DNA of 64,000 nucleotides, from the NCBI GenBank assembly GCA_037962975.1, contig CM075671.1, positions 44,912,501 through 44,976,500 of the forward strand, given 5' to 3'. Positions 13,385 to 24,984 of the stretch are shown one piece after another. The notes beneath the pieces are model-generated. The model made no database searches. It was not told the origin of the DNA and was given only the letters and a program-made list of their open reading frames with translations. The first letter of the stretch is position 1. Every line of letters starts with the position of its first letter. Source of the DNA: Clitoria ternatea (lineage: Eukaryota; Streptophyta; Magnoliopsida; Fabales; Fabaceae). The position numbers and the translations under genes are program-made.

Positions 13385-14897
13385 AAGAGGGAAATAGTAT
13401 TGTTGATGAAAAGGGTGGTGGAAGTTTAGGGTTGTTAGTTTGATGAGGATAGGTTTGTAACGTTAGGTTGTTGTGGGTGAGGGAAAGGTTAGTGATGAAA
13501 TGGGTAATGGTTTTAAGTTATGATGGAGGGTTTGAGTTGTTGTTGGTGGTAATGATAGAGATAGGTGGGGAAGTGGGTTTGAAAGTGGTGAAGGTTTGGT
13601 GGTGATTTTAAGTTGTTAAGAGGGTTTGGGTTGATGTTGGTAGTGGCGATGGAGATGGGTAGTGAAATGTGTTATTGTTGGTGGGTTGTTTGAAGGTGGG
13701 GATTTGGGTAGTGTTGGGTGGTGACCGTTGGTCCGACGAGGATAGCGGCCAGTGGCGTGGCGGCCCGGTGAGGGTTACGGCAAGTGGCACGGTGGTGCTA
13801 AAGGTGGGTGTGATATGGGATAAGGTGGTGATGGTTATGTGGAGAAAGATGATGAAGATGGTGAGGAAGATGAAGAAGAAAAGAATTTTGTTTCTCGTTA
13901 CTACTTTGTAATTTTTTTTGGTGATTGTTGCAATTCTTGTTTTGTTCTCCCTTTCGGTAATTGGTTTTGAGGATATCTCTTTATTGTTGCTCCATGGGAT
14001 GTTGCAAGCTTTGTCATTGCCTTTTTCATGTTCCATTTCAAATTTCAAGATTTCTTTTATCTCAACTTATTGTATTTGTCATTTTTGTTCTTGAAGCCTA
14101 AACCAACAAAGTAAAGAGGTTTCTAGCCATTGGCCTTAGGATGAGTTATTTTTAATTTCCAGCATCATGATCCTGCAATTTTGGTTTGGTGCAACCTCTT
14201 CCCCAAAACTCTATCTTTGCTTCAATGTAGGAAAATAACATAAATGGAGCACAGAAGGAGTATGGGGTGTGAGAGAGGCAGAAAATAGTGAGAGGGAAAG
14301 GAAAATAATAAATAAATAAATATACAAATATCTAAAACAAGAGACCTTTTCGAAACATGAAAACAATGCTCAGACAAAAAAAAGTGTTCACAATCCCTAA
14401 TCATCACCCTTCTCCTTCACTGTTTTCTTTCTTTCTCTTTATCTTTTTCTCTTTCCTAAACCTCATTTGTTAACCCCCTCTCTTGCCTATCCAACCACCA
14501 CCAATAATTACCCCCACCTAACTGACCAACGATGCAACCCTGACTAATTGTCATTGTTGTCGTTGTCTCCCAACTATTATATTCCATTTCACCGAGCCAC
14601 AACTGTATTAGTTGGCTCATCATAGAACCATTGTCCCTGAGATAAATGCAATAATTTTATCACAAAAATAAAACTATTATAAATGTATTCATTCCCAAAA
14701 AAAGAGTTACCACTTTAAATGACTTAAATTCAACCTTAATGTTGATGTCAACTAAACCTTCAAATTTTTAGTTATTTAATTTTGTATTATTTTTAAAATT
14801 AATCTTAATATTAATAAAGAGAAAGAAGTGAATTTCTCATAATCCAATGTAACTATGAAAAGGTATAATTAATTGATATATGTATATGATCTATGCC
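13385..14897. other. Unassigned sequence, right flank of the solo LTR
   Basis: From 13385 to 13900 the plus strand is a G/T-rich run of ggtggtg-like words. A minus-strand frame of 146 codons (13608-14048) has one hydrophobic stretch but is dominated by Thr/Pro/Ser low complexity and shows no domain I recognise. The sequence from 14050 to 14897 shows nothing I can name. Confidence 0.4.
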
Positions 14898-15197
14898 TGA
14901 TATTAGCCTAAAAGATATTGGATCTGGTTAGCGCCCTCGGTATGGGACACCTCATGAGAGCACCTTACAACACCGGATAATCTCACCTATGTGTTCCCCG
15001 TGATTGAACTCCTGGTTGGAGTTCCCAAGGACTAGTTTCAGGAGAAAGATAAGGGAGACATTGGGGGCATATTAGTCTTATACCTACAGAAAATGTTAGA
15101 AATGTTTGTGATTGTGTCAGCTTTATTTGTCTTTTACAAAAGCCATATCGACACATGCCACATAGAACATTCTCATCACCCAAATCTATAAATACCA
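14898..15197 (+). repeat. Partial 5' LTR of the Tat-like element
   Basis: Matches 36902-37200 with many substitutions, then diverges abruptly just after TATAAATA (15187-15194), where the other copy continues for about 110 bases. The downstream part of this LTR and the primer-binding site therefore appear to be deleted. Confidence 0.65.
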
Positions 15198-15289
15198 CAT
15201 GGTGGGACCCATTAAAGATATTCCCACTATGTATTTCCAAACATGGATGTTGCGCATTAACGATCCCTAACCCAGATGACCACATGCAA

Positions 15290-16620
15290 GACATAACACA
15301 CCTAGAACCCAAGCGTCTAGCCTACGATGTCAGATTAGCTCACACTCCAGCATCTGTAAACATTCGCGACAAAGTCACTCATCAACTTAGAATGGAACTA
15401 GAAAAATTAAAGAAATAATGTGAATAGCCAGAGCAGTGAGTGGCTACACTACGTCAGACCTCATCGACAAGGCCCCATCCTTTAGCATATTACCAAGAGA
15501 TGTCTGTCACCTTATTCTACTCTAAAAGTATCACTCATGATGAAGACTACAATGAGTCTACATACTAGGTGGATCGTCATTCTCCCTAGTATAGAAACCT
15601 ACAAGCCATCAGTGCCTTAGTAGCGTACAGGTTAAATGTACCTTACTCTAGGAGGCTTTTAGGAATTCCTATTCCTAAGCATCTACAAACCATTTAATTA
15701 TTGACAATAGGGAAGTATATCAATAAAAATAGATCTAGGGAAATGTTGTTTGGAGTAGAGTTCGATGTAATGTGGAGAATGTTCCCCAAAACCCTCACTG
15801 AAGAAGCATTAAGTTGCTTTAAGGGCCTTCCTTCAGGCTCAATCAATTCCTGGAACGTTATGGCGGAGGCTTTTAGAGATTACTTCGTCATTTTCAGGGA
15901 TATTCCTAAGACTTTGCACACCTTATCTCAGATCAAGCAAGGAGAAAAAAAATGTCTAAAGGATTTCTCGAAGCGATTTTACAAAGAAGTTATTTAACGC
16001 AAGCTATTTAGCTTTACATTGTCATTAAGGCTTTATAACTGAAGTCGGTGTTTACCCTTTCTCTAGAAAAGGGACTACCCCTGACTTTCAAGGAGTTTCA
16101 AAGAAAGGCTACCAATTATGTTGACATTGAGATGCATTTACAACAAAGACCTCTGCAACAACCACCCTGATCTCAATTGAAAAAAAAAGGAAAAGTAAAA
16201 GTTTGAGAAGACGCCTCAAAAGGACAGAGGTAAGGAACCCCAACCTCTACTTAAAAGAAAATAAACTGCTCAGTTTTGACCACTACACCCTCACTCAACA
16301 TCCGACCAACCCAGATCCTGAGAGAAGTGGGTTGGTCATTCTTTTTCATCTACAAAATCAAAAAACCAGCGCCTGTTAAGAGGCTCGGAGTCCCAAGAAT
16401 TACTGTGAGTTTAATGAGAGTCCAACCATGCAATAGAGAAATGTAGGTAGGTGAAGAACATTTTTGACGTTCTTATTAGAGAAAGGAAGCTAAAGAAATA
16501 CCTTCTCAAGAACAAGTCCTATGATGAACCAGACCGGACTGAAAAATGACAAAGGGACAAGTCTTCAGACAATGATGATGGAAGAGGCCAAAATAGGTTC
16601 TTCACAACTAAAAAACATAA
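15290..16620 (+). pseudogene. Tat-like gypsy gag, broken
   Basis: The recognisable part, at 15701-15997, is a retrotransposon gag capsid segment: a block with MFPKTLTEEALSCFKGLP, then SWNVMAEAFRDYF, then LSQIKQGEKKCLKDFSKRF. This follows the plant gypsy gag pattern, where a Trp/Phe-rich helix pair precedes a QxxxExLxxFxxRF motif. It stops at 15997, but related sequence continues past the stop in shifted frames. Upstream, 15155-15418 is an open frame of unclear status. No zinc knuckle was seen. The product would have formed the virus-like particle; it cannot be made intact from this copy. Confidence 0.65.
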
Positions 16621-16829
16621 GACGTGTGTAGTAAAAGTCATCTAAGAAGAAGACAACATGACTCATTCGTCCCTAAAGGGATGAAGAGAGTTGATCGAGA
16701 TGATTGTAGGAGGCTTTGTTGGAGGCGGTGTATTTAACACTACAAGAAGGAACCATCTCAAAACGATAATATCGGTCTAGAGCAAGAAGGATAACATACC
16801 CTTTAGGGATGGTGTCCAACACCTTTTTC

Positions 16830-17335
16830 TCTAACAACGAATTTGGCCCAATCATCCCTGGGGGTGATAACATAGTGATTTTCGTAGTCATGATAACTAA
16901 CATGGACGTAAAATAACTCTTAGTCGATCTGGGGAGTTCTTGCGATATGATTTTTATGATTGTTTCAATAAAATAGGCTTAATTGATATGGACTTACAAC
17001 CTTATACACAAGATCTAACAACTTTCAATAAAGCCAAACAACCCATCAAAGGGTACCTAGACACACGGATCACCTTTGACGATAAGGTCAGAGCCAGAAC
17101 AATTAATACTAGGATCTTGGTGATTGATATCAAATCCCCATACAACGACATCACTGGGAGATCCACCTTTAACATCATAGGAGTTATTATTTCAACCTTG
17201 TACCTTCTAATCAAGTTTATTAATAAAGAGAACCAAGTTTCTTTTGTCCGAGGTGACCAAAAGATAGTCTGGTATTATTACAACTTGAGCCTGAGCATGG
17301 TTAAAGAAGAAGCATATATGAAAAGTGCAAATTGA
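16830..17335 (+). pseudogene. Tat-like retropepsin (aspartic protease) region
   Basis: Near 16918-16960 the frame reads LLVDLGSSCDMIF, which aligns with the active-site turn of plant gypsy retropepsins. The expected Asp-Thr/Ser-Gly has become Asp-Leu-Gly. The following frame (16940-17335) keeps the downstream part of the fold, including LIDMDLQPYTQDLTTFN, a GYLDTRITFDDK strand and an FNIIGVIIST segment corresponding to the family's usual FN-x-I-LGR-x-x turn. A frameshift separates the active site from the rest. The enzyme would have matured Gag-Pol; this copy is inactive on sequence grounds. Confidence 0.6.
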
Positions 17336-17559
17336 AAAACGGTCAGACATCAGTTGGAACAATTAGTTTGATTGACCTTGGATATAGAAAGGAGTTGAAA
17401 ATTAAACCCTCTAATTCCTCAAAGCTTGTATCGGAGAAGGTTTAAAACTGTCTTGCTTGGAGATGTTACAGAAAAAGTGATGCACATAAGTGATAAGCTA
17501 AACACTGGTATGGAAAACAAGTTAGTAGAGCTTCTCTAAGAATTCAAAGTGCTATTTTC

Positions 17560-19165
17560 TTGAATTGTAACAAACATGCCAGGCACCGACCCTAACTTCT
17601 ATTCCCAAAAAGCTGGTAGTGTACCCTGAAATGAAGCCATTTACATAGAAGAAAATATGCTTAGGTTTGGAGAAGTAGAAGGCTATTTGCTTACAAATAA
17701 AGGAGCTCTGCATGGCCAGATTCATCAGAGAAATTTGATATTCTAGATGGTTGTCCAATGTGGTAATGGTCTAGATGTCCAAAGGCAAGTGAAGGATATG
17801 TACAAACTAATTCAACCTCAACTAATGTTTTCCCAAGGACCCCTACCATCTCCTCAGCATAGGTCGGATGATGGATGATTCTTCTAGTTATTAATTCTTC
17901 TAATTCATGGATGCGTACTTTGGGTACAACCAGATCTTGATGTGGGATAATGACCAAGAAAATGGCTTTCATCAATAACAATAGTGTATTCTATTACACT
18001 GTCTTGTCATTTGGTATAAAGAATGTTGACACTACTTACTAATGCATGATTAATAAGGTTGTCAAGAGGATGCACACCAAGTTGGTAAAGGTCTATGTGG
18101 ATGGTATCATAGCAAAGACTCCAACTGGTGTTGATCATGTCTTGATCTTAGAAAGATTTTTGAGTGGCTAAAAGCGTATGATATATGACTCAATCCCCTC
18201 AAGTGCTCTTTTTTGTACCTGGAGGATGGTTTCGAAGTTTTACACCAACCTAGATGGGGATTGGATCCAATTCAGACAAGTGTATAGTAATCTAGGAGTT
18301 ACAGACCCCCAAGAGCCTTAAGGACGTCTAATCATTAAATGGAAAGATAGTTACGCTGGCAAAGTTTATGCCTAAGATGGTACATCGGTCATTTCCTTTG
18401 TATAAAATCCTAAAGAAGAACAAGAAGTATGAATGAGGCAAGCAAAAGGAGATGGCGTTCCAAAGCATGAAGTACATCTTGGCCAGACCTCTAATTCCGG
18501 TAAGACCTGACCTTGATGAACAACTTATTATGTATTTACCTATTTCAGATAAAGCCCTAGAAGTAGTCCTAGTAAAAATAACTCTTGAAGGATAATGTCC
18601 TGTGTATTTCATCAAGAAAACTCTCCAAGGGCTGAGCTCCAAAATCAAAAGATCGAGATAGCAAACAAAGAAATCCTCTAGGGGAGGTAAAAGAGGCTTG
18701 GTGAGGCAAAGGGTGATTAGATGAACCAATTATGCCCTGTCCTCTGGGAATACCAGACCACACCTCGTTCATCCATAGGTGAGTCTCCTTTTAAGCTCCT
18801 ATATGGGCAAGAAACAATTATATTGATAGAAACACATGAAGTCTCATGTAGAGTCCAACATTTTTAAGTTAGGAAATAAAGAGAATCTTTAAAATAAGAT
18901 AGATGGTGTCCAAGAACTATGAGAAACTACTTTCATTTGGGATAAGGCTATTAAAGCCAAGATTGCTTTACAATATAAGAAGAAAGTCCAACTTTGAAGC
19001 TTTAACATTGGTGACTTAGTTCTATGGCGTGCAAGCGTGGGAAATAAGTTCACCCATCAGGGAAGTTAGCCTCAAGCTAGGAGAGCACATATCGAGTCAC
19101 CGAGGCCACTCGTAAAGGGACATATCGGTCGAAAACACTTAACGAGGACAGTATCAAGAAAAATG
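17560..19165 (+). pseudogene. Tat-like RT, RNase H and integrase tail, heavily decayed
   Basis: Around 17950-18130, across stops, the plus strand reads MAFINNNSVFYY, SFGIKNVDTTY and VYVDGIIAKT. These are RT palm motifs in which the second catalytic Asp of YVDD has become Gly. Around 18360-18640 an RNase H-like stretch follows, with LYKILKKNKKYE, a RPDLDEQLIMYLPISDKALEVVL-type strand (split here by its length) and PVYFIKKTLQGL. Most of integrase is missing; only a C-terminal piece at about 18725-18830 (LWEYQTTPRSSIGESPFKLL) and a chromatin-binding-like tail to 19165 remain. The gap implies an internal deletion. Minus-strand frames over this region are shadows. Confidence 0.6.
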
Positions 19166-19329
19166 GATTTTTTCTAGTGTTTTACATGTACTCTTTTTCC
19201 TAACTCAAGTTTTGTTCTAATGGGTTTTCCCTAAGAAGGTTTTAATGAAATCTTTTTCTGGACAATATCACAACATCCACAACTGATAACTACACATGGA
19301 AAAGAGCTTCAACGAGTGGTGAGGATTAG
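19166..19329. other. Post-pol spacer of the Tat-like element
   Basis: Non-coding junction between the pol tail and the tandem repeat; nothing specific seen. Confidence 0.4.
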
Positions 19330-19740
19330 TTACCTGTTATGGGTACCATACGGGACCCCGATGAATGGTACCTCAATCACTGATATCAATGATTGGCTAC
19401 TTGGTCCCAGTGAGTAGTACAGATCCATTATCTTTTATAAGATATTGTATCAGACTTCAAAGACTGGTGCAAGTAGAAAAATGCCCTAGGAGCGGCGTAA
19501 TTAGCTATCCAATGTTAATAGAGCTAATGAACCCCATGGGGTGGCACCGCCAATAATCACTATCGGTGATGGACTACTTGGCCCAACCAAGTGGCGATAA
19601 TCAATTATCTATCATAAGATACCATACCGGACCCTGGACAGTGATGCAAATAGAAAGACACCATAGGAGCGGCCTAGTTAGTTATTTGATGTGAGTATAG
19701 TTAACAAGGCCCTAAGAGTAGTACTACCAAAGTCACCTTA
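19330..19740 (+). repeat. About 180-bp tandem repeat, roughly 2.3 units
   Basis: Recurring landmarks are aggagcggcgtaattagcta (19485) and aggagcggcctagttagtta (19666), together with gggtaccatacgggacccc (19338) and agataccataccggaccc (19616). Period is 177-181 bases. Tandem repeats between pol and the 3' end are a known habit of Tat-lineage elements. Confidence 0.65.
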
Positions 19741-19981
19741 GTGGCGAACTTAATTACTTAAACCACAATGTTCAAGTCATTCGACCTTAGTGAAAGATAT
19801 GGGTAGAAAAATGATATAAGTTCAAATTCCAAGCAATGAACTATCAATATAGTCCTATATCTGTTATGTTGTGTGTTACGGGTCTAAGCCTAGACAACAG
19901 AAATTCAAAACAATTTGTGATTCATTTGAATTATGGGTCTAAGCCTGGATAACAGATATAAAATATATGAGTATATCGGCC

Positions 19982-21791
19982 TCAAGAATTTAAAACATGA
20001 TAAGAGTAAAGAGTTGTAAAAAGTAGAGTATTGATAATTTTGAAGCCTATCCTGAAACAAGACAACAAAACACATAATGTTTTTGATATAGGATGAGCGG
20101 TATCTTTCCTGGTCAGTAAGTTTTTAGCATCATCATTAGAGGTGTCATCCCCATGCTTAGACTCAACATTTGTTTCCTCATCGTCTTTGGAATCTTGTTC
20201 TAGGGACACTATTTTGGGTTAATTGATTGATCAACAGAAATGAGTAGTAACTGCTAAGGTTCATCCATCAATTCCACAAGTTAACCTCGGTCTATGTCAT
20301 ACAAGTGCCCACCATGAAACTTATAATAGGCATATATACCATGGTATTAAGCTTGATACCGAGGTTCTAGTGTTGGATTTTCCTCATAATAGTACTGAAA
20401 TCTAGATTGGTGATAGCCTCATTGGTAATCATCTATTAGTTCTAGTCTTCCTCCTACGTGGTATGATCTTCCTAGAGAGCCTTGACGTTAGCTTCAAGTT
20501 CACTGGTCTTCTTCTCTACATCTAATTTCTCTAAAAGAAGTTGATCAAACTTGGCATGCAAAGCCTTCAGAGCATCTTCAATATTAGTTACTTTAGTTCA
20601 GCTTCTTTAGCTTAATTTGCACCTGATGTCAATCCCTTCTCCAATTTTTTATTTTTCCCTACCTCGTCCATCAAGGTTGTTTCAACATTGTTCTTTTAAG
20701 CATAAGCCTTATTTTTGGACTTGAAGCATTACTTGGCTTCTAAGGTGAAGGTGTAGGCCTTTTCCAAAGATTAGAGCACAATCATTGATTTCACCATATT
20801 CCATAGTGATGCCTTTGAAGCATCATGGGCCTGCTTGTTAGATAAATCCTTACAAAGACAGAATGAAATATTGAATCTTGTAGGACCATATCTAAATTGG
20901 TCTAAATATTTGGATAAGATAGAGTGTATCACTTGTCCCTCTTCCTTCTCTTCTTAAGCCGAGGCACCTTCTCTCCAGATGACTTCCACAGCAGGTGTAG
21001 CAACATGGATCACCCCTATATCAGTTAGGGTAAATTAAACTTTAACCTCTTGAGCTCTCGGTGTGTAATTTCCTTATTTGGACGCCGCGAGTGCTTCTTT
21101 TTATTCTTTCCTATGGTTGTCGCCTCTAGTGTCAACTTTAGATTATTGGCCTTATTGACTAGGATGCTAACCTCCTTTGCCATGAATTTTGACCCCCTTT
21201 GCTCAAGAAGGACATTATTTTCACGTGTAATAGCGAAGTTCCTTGCGTCCCTTAGCTTACATAATTTAGCAAGCATATTTTGTCTCTCTATCTCTTCTAC
21301 AAGTTACAACATATGAAATGGTTAGCACATCAGTTATAGCATAAAAAGCCAATACAAAATTTAGTTTGGGAAAAAGATTACTCAGATAAGTATCCAAAGA
21401 GACGCATCCCCTAGGAGAACCTTGTAGGAGATTTTTCGTAGAATTCTTATAGAGCTTCAATAGCCTCTCTTGACTCTAGTAAGAACTTATACTCATTTTG
21501 GAGTAAGCATTGCCTGTTAGAAGGAAGTGCTCATGAGTCAACTCAGTATAAAATTTATAAGTAAAATTGGAATTCTCCTAGAATGTCGGCATTCCCTCTT
21601 TTACCTTCACCTTCATGAAGGAATGTTTGAAGCTAATATTGTCTATCATTCTTGACTCTACCTGGGATTCAAGGTTGACGACATTGGTATTACAACATAG
21701 ATTAATATATCCAAGGCTGTCACCTTTTTTACCTTAGTGCATCACTTAACAGTAGTAGAAAAACATAGCTACTGTGGGGACGAAGTGAAAG
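19982..21791 (-). pseudogene. Antisense ORF of the Tat-like element, C-terminal part
   Basis: On the minus strand, stop-broken frames run from 21791 to about 19982. The start continues the 'gypsy-type transposon' domain cut off at 35962. Next come LVNKANNLKLTLEATT-type charged helical segments (21276-21025, a likely coiled coil) and, at the end, an acidic stretch (20209-19982, beginning MSLEQDSKDDEETNVES). The role of such antisense ORFs in plant gypsy elements is unknown. The ORF is opposite in direction to gag-pol, and the Sirevirus interrupts it at its upstream side. Confidence 0.5.
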
Positions 21792-21796
21792 TATTC

Positions 21797-23098
21797 TGTT
21801 GAGAAAAAAGTATGGATGAAAAAGAATTTTTTCTAAGTTATTTTGGACCAGACCCCAGACTCTACACCCTCGGATTTGTTAATATCACTCATCAAGTATT
21901 TTTGTTTGGAAATAAAGTTTGTACTATCTATGACTAATTTGTGTGCCTAAGTATTTTCAAGATACAATATGAAACAAAAGAGGGGTATCAGCATTCCAAA
22001 GTTTGGCAGACAATCAAAAGTATGATAGAAGCATTCTAATCAAAAAGCCATTCTCAACGTTCCTAAATTCTATTTAAGTGATGTATTAGGATTCATGCTC
22101 TTATCATATATGTGTGTTTATCATCAAAGAACACAAGGAACAAGATCAAGATCAACAGTAATTTTTAGCGTACCTATCTCTGCGTATATTGATCATATTT
22201 AGAGCTTGTATCAGAATATTTTAGAAGGTCCTCAAAGCACTGGCATTCTACTTAACGCTCAATTGAGAAATAGATTACAAATGTTTTATGCGTGGGAAAT
22301 GCATGAGAAAACTTTTTTGTGAAAGAACTGAAGAAGTCTTCTACCAACCCCTTGAATCTGTTTCATCCTCAAGGTCTAGTAGCAAGAAGCTTAAGGCAAA
22401 TACCTTCAAAGGATTTCTAACATCTATATCTCCTTTCAAGATGCAGCAATAGTCATATTCTCTAACTTCTATAAATACCAAGGAAGTTTGAACTTCAAGA
22501 GATAGAGTCACTCATAGAAATCTTATGAGCTTGCATTAGAAACTCTTTCAAGTTTTAATTCTCTTCTTCATTCTTGTCTTGTAAGACAAAGACCTTCACT
22601 GTTTCTTTCGCCTCTAGCAGACCTTGATTTTGTGTCATAACTTAGTGTATAAATTCAATTGTATATCTCTCATATACTAAGTTCTATGAATTACTTTCAT
22701 TAATTCAAACACCTTGTAAAGTCTGATGGGTTACCAGAACTCATTAGTGTAGGAAAAACTGTTTGGCCTGAAGAGGATTTTGAAAGAATACTTGGGTTGA
22801 TCCAGGAGTCACTTGTTGAAAGACTACCTGGGTTTAAGCCAGAAGTGGCTGAAGTCAAGAATACTTATGGCAAGGTCTGGTGTTGTTATTGTAAAGGAAA
22901 TTTTACAATAGTGGAAATCCTTCAAGTTAGAAGGGACTGGACATAGCTTCTAACTTGGAAGTGAACAAGTATAAATTCTCTATGTTGATTTCTTCTATCT
23001 TCCACTTATCTAATCATTTGTGTTATTTGGTTCTTATTTTCTACTCAAAGAGTCTGTGACTTATTCAACCCCCTTCTAAGTTTGACTCTGAACCATCA
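21797..23098 (+). repeat. 5' LTR of the Sirevirus
   Basis: 1302 bp, starting tgttgagaaa and ending ctctgaaccatca. It contains TATAAATA at 22470-22477 as the likely promoter of the element. The start is fixed by the TATTC duplication and the end by the PBS two bases downstream. Confidence 0.88.
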
Positions 23099-23100
23099 AT

Positions 23101-23112
23101 TGGTATCAGAGC
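23101..23112 (+). other. Primer-binding site (initiator Met tRNA)
   Basis: TGGTATCAGAGC, complementary to the 3' end of plant initiator tRNA-Met and standard for Copia elements, two bases after the 5' LTR. Confidence 0.9.
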
Positions 23113-23160
23113 TTGTCCTTTCAGGCTGATTACTCTCACGAGTAAAAAGGATCAAGATCC

Positions 23161-24900
23161 ATGGCCTCATCATCTCATGATCAGCTTACTACAGAAGGTT
23201 CTTCCATGAACAGATCACTTGCTTTCTTTGGTGAAGATTACTCTTATTGGAAAGAGAGAATAGAAATATTCATCAAGTCCACTCAATATGAGCTATGAGG
23301 AATAATCACAGTAGGTGATAATCCAAAACCTACAGAAAAAGAGGGAAAGCTAATTCCTGAAGATAAATGGTGTACTGTAAACACCAAGAAGATGGAGTTG
23401 AATGCTAAAGCTAGATTTCTTTTAATATGTGCTTTAAGTAAATCTAAATACATCAAGGTTTACAGTTACAAGATTGCGAAGGAAATATGGGATGCCCTTC
23501 AGCACAACTATAAAGGAACCTCCAATGTCAAGCGTTCAAAGAAGATCCTTGTTACCAAGAAGTATCATAACTTCAAGATAGAGGATAATAAGTCTGTTGA
23601 CCAAATGTTTAGAAGATTTCAGACTCTTCCCAATGAGCTAAAATCATTGGGATCTATACCTTCCACTGAAGACATCAATGTGAAACTTCTAGGCTGTCTA
23701 CCAGAAAAATTTAATGCCATATGTGCTACTCTGTAGGAAGCTAAAGACCTCAGCAATCTCACTCTTGATGAACTTCTTGAAGTTCTAAGAGTTCATGAGC
23801 TGAAACTTAGCCAGAAGGAAGTGTCCAAGCCCTCATCTTTTAAGGACATTGCCTTGAAGTCTGAAGAGACTTCCAGGAGAAGAAAGGAGTCAAGAGTTGA
23901 AGAATCGACTAGCTTAGAGCTTGTAACTAATAAGGAAGAGGAGGACACTGATAAAGAATTGTCCCTCGTGACTAAAAGATTCCACAGACTTTTAAAGAAG
24001 AACAAAAGTGGAGGAGGAAGGTTCAAGAGAAAAGAACCTAGAGCTAAAAGTTCATTAAAGTTTAAAACTGACAAGTCTGCTATAGAATGTTTTAACTATA
24101 GGAAACCAGGACATATGAAAGCTAAATGTCCTCTCCTAAATAAGGATAGAAAAGATAGAAAAGAAAAGAAATTCTTTAAAAAGCAAAAAGGACTTATCAC
24201 TTGGGATGATAAAGACTCAACTAACTCTAGTGAGTCTGAAGAGGAAACTGAAACTGCTCAGATTTGCCTCATGGGCAAGACCAATTCAGGATTTGAATCA
24301 TGTTTAGACGAGTCTGAATCAGAAGAGGTAAACCAGTCTGAACTACAAGAAAACTACGAAGCTTTTTTTGAAGCCTTTTCAGTTCTTTTGAAAAATTATA
24401 AAATGTTGAAATAGAAGTAGTTTGAAACTATTTCTTCATATAAGGATAAAATATTTGAACTGAAGAAAAAGGATTCAGACCAAGAACTTCTTATGAAGCT
24501 TGATGAGAAAGAAAGGATGCATATTGAGGAGATACACAAACTTAAAAAGGAAAATGATTTTCTAAAAATAGAACTCAATAGTTAGATACTCGTTGTATCT
24601 CACAAGATATGGAAATCAAGTCTCTTCAGCATGAAGTAAGCATGCTTACTACAGACCTGGAAAAATTTGTACATGGAACAAATAACTTGTATAAACTTAT
24701 GGGAAGATCAAAAGGAAGTTCCAAAAGGCCTAGTCTGGGATATGTTGAAGAAATTGATTCCAAAGGAAAGAGTTCTCCCTCTACATCTTTTCAATCTAAT
24801 CATAAACATGCTAAGTGAAACTATTGCAAAAAGCATGGTCATGTGATTCAAGACTGCTTAAAAAGAAACAAGAAAAATGCTAAGAATACTAACCCTATAG
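23161..24900 (+). pseudogene. Sirevirus gag, broken
   Basis: Starts at the ATG at 23161 (MASSSHDQLTTEGSSM). An early in-frame TGA at 23296 falls where the family normally has Trp. The capsid region continues at 23392-23733 (ENA-like motif EIWDALQHNYKGT, then MFRRFQTLPNELKSLG), followed by a TAG at 23734 and an acidic/basic linker. The first zinc knuckle (about 24089-24130) reads CFNYRKPGHMKAKC, with its second Cys changed to Tyr. A second CCHC knuckle near 24817-24860 (NYCKKHGHVIQDC) has lost its first Cys to a TGA. Two knuckles fit a Sirevirus. The product would package the element's RNA; it cannot be made whole here. Confidence 0.8.
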
Positions 24901-24984
24901 GACCCAAAAAGTTCTGGGTACCAAAGTCATTAATTATCCAATTTACAGATATGCTTAAAGACAAGAACAAAGACTCTACAATGG

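Noticed and set aside
13608..14048. 146-codon minus-strand ORF with one hydrophobic segment
   Set aside because: Low-complexity Thr/Pro/Ser composition from a G/T-rich region; no family resemblance and a poor start context.
14926..14950. Primer-binding site at the gcgccct motif of the Tat-like LTR
   Set aside because: The motif occurs inside both LTR copies, upstream of their TATA boxes, so it is LTR sequence rather than a PBS.
16673..18772. Minus-strand ORFs across the Tat-like pol
   Set aside because: Shadows; the plus strand carries the recognisable protease and RT motifs.
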